Source: Nitrososphaerota archaeon
GTDB taxonomy: Archaea; Thermoproteota; Bathyarchaeia; Bathyarchaeales; Bathycorpusculaceae
Reading direction: 5' to 3'
DNA length: 8,257 bases
Assembly (NCBI GenBank): GCA_031282985.1
Contig: JAITCR010000013.1
Location: 1 to 8,257, forward strand
Below are positions 6,763-8,257 of the stretch, one piece after another (within the stretch, counting starts at the first letter, position 1; each line of letters opens with the position of its first letter). Below the pieces are notes generated by a model, which saw only the letters and a program-made list of their open reading frames with translations, did no database searches and had not been told where the DNA came from. Both the position numbers and the translations under genes were made by a program.

Positions 6763-6788
6763 CGCTAATTATATGGTTAACTAAAAGT
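5782..6788 (-). mobile_element. IS630-family insertion sequence (IS-B), decayed copy, 1007 bp
   Basis: A second IS630-type element of a different subgroup, transposase on the minus strand. The ends are a perfect 15-bp inverted repeat: TAACTTTTAGTTAAC at 5780-5794 and GTTAACTAAAAGTTA at 6776-6790. The outermost TA on each side (5780-5781, 6789-6790) is the expected target duplication. Beyond the perfect part, imperfect subterminal similarity continues: TTGCAGT and GTGTTTG occur in the same order inward from both ends. The element sits between the divergent hydrolase and GTPase genes, about 55 bp from the GTPase TATA box. Its ends are unrelated in sequence to those of IS-A. Confidence 0.87.
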
Positions 6789-6790
6789 TA
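6776..6790 (-). repeat. Right terminal inverted repeat of IS-B (with TA)
   Basis: Exact inverted match to 5780-5794; the last two bases TA are the putative target duplicate. Confidence 0.85.
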
Positions 6791-6791
6791 C

Positions 6792-6805
6792 ACTACTATA
6801 GTAGT
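6792..6805. repeat. 14-bp perfect palindrome ACTACTATAGTAGT beside IS-B
   Basis: A perfect dyad of two 7-bp halves begins one base after the IS-B boundary and about 37 bp upstream of the GTPase TATA box. The size and symmetry suit a dimeric regulator site. A palindrome of this length is also expected roughly once by chance in several kilobases of AT-rich DNA, so an operator role is only a possibility. Confidence 0.4.
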
Positions 6806-6841
6806 ATTATGTCAATTTATTTGTTTTCCTGTAAACACAAC

Positions 6842-6850
6842 TATTTATAG
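6842..6850 (+). promoter_or_regulatory. Putative TATA box of the GTPase gene
   Basis: TATTTATAG lies about 40-45 bases before the ATG at 6888. Transcription would begin at about 6868-6875, leaving a short leader that could contain the GGTGA ribosome site at 6876-6880, 7 bases before the ATG. The promoter lies entirely in host DNA, outside IS-B. Confidence 0.5.
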
Positions 6851-6887
6851 CTAAACACAGCACACAATAATACGCGGTGAAAAGTCT

Positions 6888-8111
6888 ATGCAAAGATCGT
6901 ACTCTCGATTACTTGGTGTTATAGGTAAACCGAACACGGGAAAATCAACATTTTTCAGTGCTGCAACACTTGCGACAGCTGATATAGCAAATTATCCTTT
7001 CACAACTATAAAGCCTAACAGAGGTGTCGGCTATGTTAGAACGCCATGTGTTCATGAAGAATTCAAAGTGAAGGATAATCCACGAAATTCGTTATGCACA
7101 GACGGCACACGACTTGTCCCTATTGAACTTATTGACATAGCTGGAATAGTTCCTAGTGCATGGGAAGGCCGAGGTTTAGGTAACCAGTTTTTAGATGAAA
7201 TTTGCCGAGCAGATGCCTTAATTCATGTTGTTGATGCATCTGGTGGAACTGACTGTGAAGGTAAAACATGTAAACTCGGCGAACATGACCCTTTAGAAGA
7301 TGTGCGGTTTCTTGAACGTGAAATCACCATGTGGATGATTAACATCCTAAAGAAAGATTGGCCAAAAATCTCAAGAACCGCCGAGGCCGACAAAAAAGGC
7401 ATAGCAACACCCTTAGAAGAACGTCTAATAGGTTTAGGTATAAAAAAAGCCAGCGTTAATGAAGCTATTAGGCGTTGTGGTTTAAATGTTGACAAACCAA
7501 CACTTTGGAGTGATGATGACTTTTACCGTTTTGTTGATATTCTTCGTCAAATTTCCAAACCAATGCTTATAGTTGCCAACAAAATAGATTTACCAACATC
7601 TCAGGCAAATTTTGAACGCTTAAAAATGCTTGATTACCCCGTAATTTCCGTCTCCGCAGAGGCTGAACTTGCTTTAAGGCGTGCTGCCGAAAAACAGTTA
7701 ATTGACTATAAGCCTGGTGATAACAACTTTAAAATTTTAACGCCTGAAAAAATGTCTGCTGGGCAAATCGCAGCTTTAGACTCTATTGGTGAAAAAATTT
7801 TGAAAATAAACAATTCCACAGGTGTACAAGAAGCAATTAACACTGCATATTTCAAAATGCTTGACATGATAACCATTTACCCTGTTGAAGATCCTGAACA
7901 TTTAACAAATCACAACGGTCAAGTACTACCTGACACTTATTTGGTTCCTAACGGAATAACCGCACACCAATTTGCCTATGTTATACACACAGAGCTTGGT
8001 GAAAACTTTATCTACGCAGTTGACGCACGAAACAAAAGACGAATAGGCGAAGATGCCGTACTAAAAGACCGCGATGTCATCTCAATTGTTAGCGCTAAAA
8101 AACGCGCTTAA
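6888..8111 (+). CDS. Obg-family GTPase with TGS domain (archaeal Ygr210/YchF-related)
   Basis: A 407-residue cytoplasmic P-loop GTPase of the Obg/YchF group. Relatives act at the ribosome; the exact role of the archaeal branch is not established. Motifs in order: G1 GKPNTGKST at 13-21, switch I NYPFTTIKPNRG at about 35-46, G3 DIAG at 83-86 followed by GRGLGNQFLDEIC (94-106), G4 NKID at 231-234, G5 SAE at 256-258, and a TGS domain at about 326-402 (DMITIYPVED to DRDVISIVSA). The G4 motif NKID predicts guanine specificity, unlike bacterial YchF, which has a variant there and prefers ATP. The region 120-225 is the long helical insertion seen in this branch. The length is normal. The start ATG has GGTGA at 7-base spacing. 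The stop TAA is followed by a pyrimidine-rich stretch (8113-8122). Databases may label it redox-regulated ATPase YchF. Confidence 0.93.
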   Translation: MQRSYSRLLGVIGKPNTGKSTFFSAATLATADIANYPFTTIKPNRGVGYVRTPCVHEEFKVKDNPRNSLCTDGTRLVPIELIDIAGIVPSAWEGRGLGNQFLDEICRADALIHVVDASGGTDCEGKTCKLGEHDPLEDVRFLEREITMWMINILKKDWPKISRTAEADKKGIATPLEERLIGLGIKKASVNEAIRRCGLNVDKPTLWSDDDFYRFVDILRQISKPMLIVANKIDLPTSQANFERLKMLDYPVISVSAEAELALRRAAEKQLIDYKPGDNNFKILTPEKMSAGQIAALDSIGEKILKINNSTGVQEAINTAYFKMLDMITIYPVEDPEHLTNHNGQVLPDTYLVPNGITAHQFAYVIHTELGENFIYAVDARNKRRIGEDAVLKDRDVISIVSAKKRA

Positions 8112-8158
8112 TCCTTTCTCTTATAGCAAGTTATATAGACATTAGACCTCTTCGGAAA

Positions 8159-8167
8159 TTATAAATA
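8159..8167 (+). promoter_or_regulatory. Putative TATA box of the last, partial gene
   Basis: TTATAAATA lies about 40-47 bases before the ATG at 8206, in the 94-bp gap after the GTPase gene. It suggests separate transcription of the next gene. Confidence 0.4.
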
Positions 8168-8205
8168 TTGTGTTGGGCTTGTTTTATGTAGTTGTGGTTT
8201 AAATT

Positions 8206-8257
8206 ATGGTTGATAGCGTTAGTCGGTATGAGAAAGCATCTAAATTACGTTCAGAGG
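8206..8257 (+). CDS. Start of an unidentified gene, cut by the window end
   Basis: From the ATG at 8206 a frame stays open to the last base and encodes MVDSVSRYEKASKLRSE. It is charged and probably helical. Seventeen residues are too few to assign a family. The spacing from the preceding TATA-like sequence supports a real start, but no strong ribosome site is visible (only GTGG near 8193). Confidence 0.4.
   Translation, partial: MVDSVSRYEKASKLRSE

Noticed and set aside
2877..6788. A composite transposon formed by IS-A and IS-B carrying tbp and the hydrolase
   Set aside because: The two elements have unrelated ends and transposases of different subgroups, each with its own TA duplication, so they were inserted independently.
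1..8257. CRISPR arrays, tRNA or rRNA genes, and defence or biosynthetic gene clusters
   Set aside because: No regularly spaced repeats, no cloverleaf sequence with a TTCGA-type arm and no such protein families were seen in any intergenic stretch.

Overview
The window looks like an AT-rich archaeal chromosome segment. The evidence is a complete archaeal TATA-binding protein gene, TATA-box promoters with short leaders, a few GGAGG/GGTGA ribosome sites, a membrane-anchored PQQ-type beta-propeller protein and an Obg-family GTPase of the archaeal/fungal type. The protein styles (large PQQ-propeller surface proteins with a C-terminal anchor, small winged-helix proteins, many decayed IS630 copies) resemble Bathyarchaeia, but that placement is recalled, not computed. 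All five complete host genes end in TAA.

Layout. 1-1994: a surface beta-propeller protein whose N-terminal part is missing or broken, followed by a T-rich terminator. 2193-2678: a winged-helix regulator of about 160 residues. 2719-2857: a 139-bp MITE-like element with 16-bp inverted ends (15/16) and a 4-bp ATAA duplication. 2877-4068: an IS630-family element (here IS-A) bounded by TA dinucleotides, with its transposase broken by at least four frameshifts. 4138-4701: tbp, starting at a GTG behind a GGAGG site; its TATA box lies only about 10 bp beyond the end of IS-A. 4769-5461 (minus): an UlaG-like metallo-beta-lactamase-fold hydrolase, convergent with tbp. 5462-5779: a quiet intergenic stretch. 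5782-6788: a second, unrelated IS630-family element (IS-B), transposase on the minus strand and also decayed. 6888-8111: an Obg-family GTPase with a C-terminal TGS domain. 8206-8257: the first 17 codons of a possible further gene that runs off the window.

How the genes relate. There is no operon of obvious shared function. Removing the two mobile elements upstream of tbp puts the winged-helix gene about 120 bp from tbp in the same direction, so these were close neighbours before the insertions. Both IS copies sit just upstream of the core promoters of information-processing genes (tbp and the GTPase) and leave those promoters intact.

Novelty. I see no new defence, metabolic or regulatory gene system. 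The most unusual signal is compositional. Both IS630 copies, though unrelated in transposase subgroup and inverted relative to each other, have a coding strand that is strongly A/C-rich in the first half and strongly G/T-rich in the second, switching near the middle of the element, with short terminal segments of opposite bias. Other points worth checking are the 139-bp MITE, the exact IS boundaries, the corrected tbp start and the damaged start of the propeller gene.
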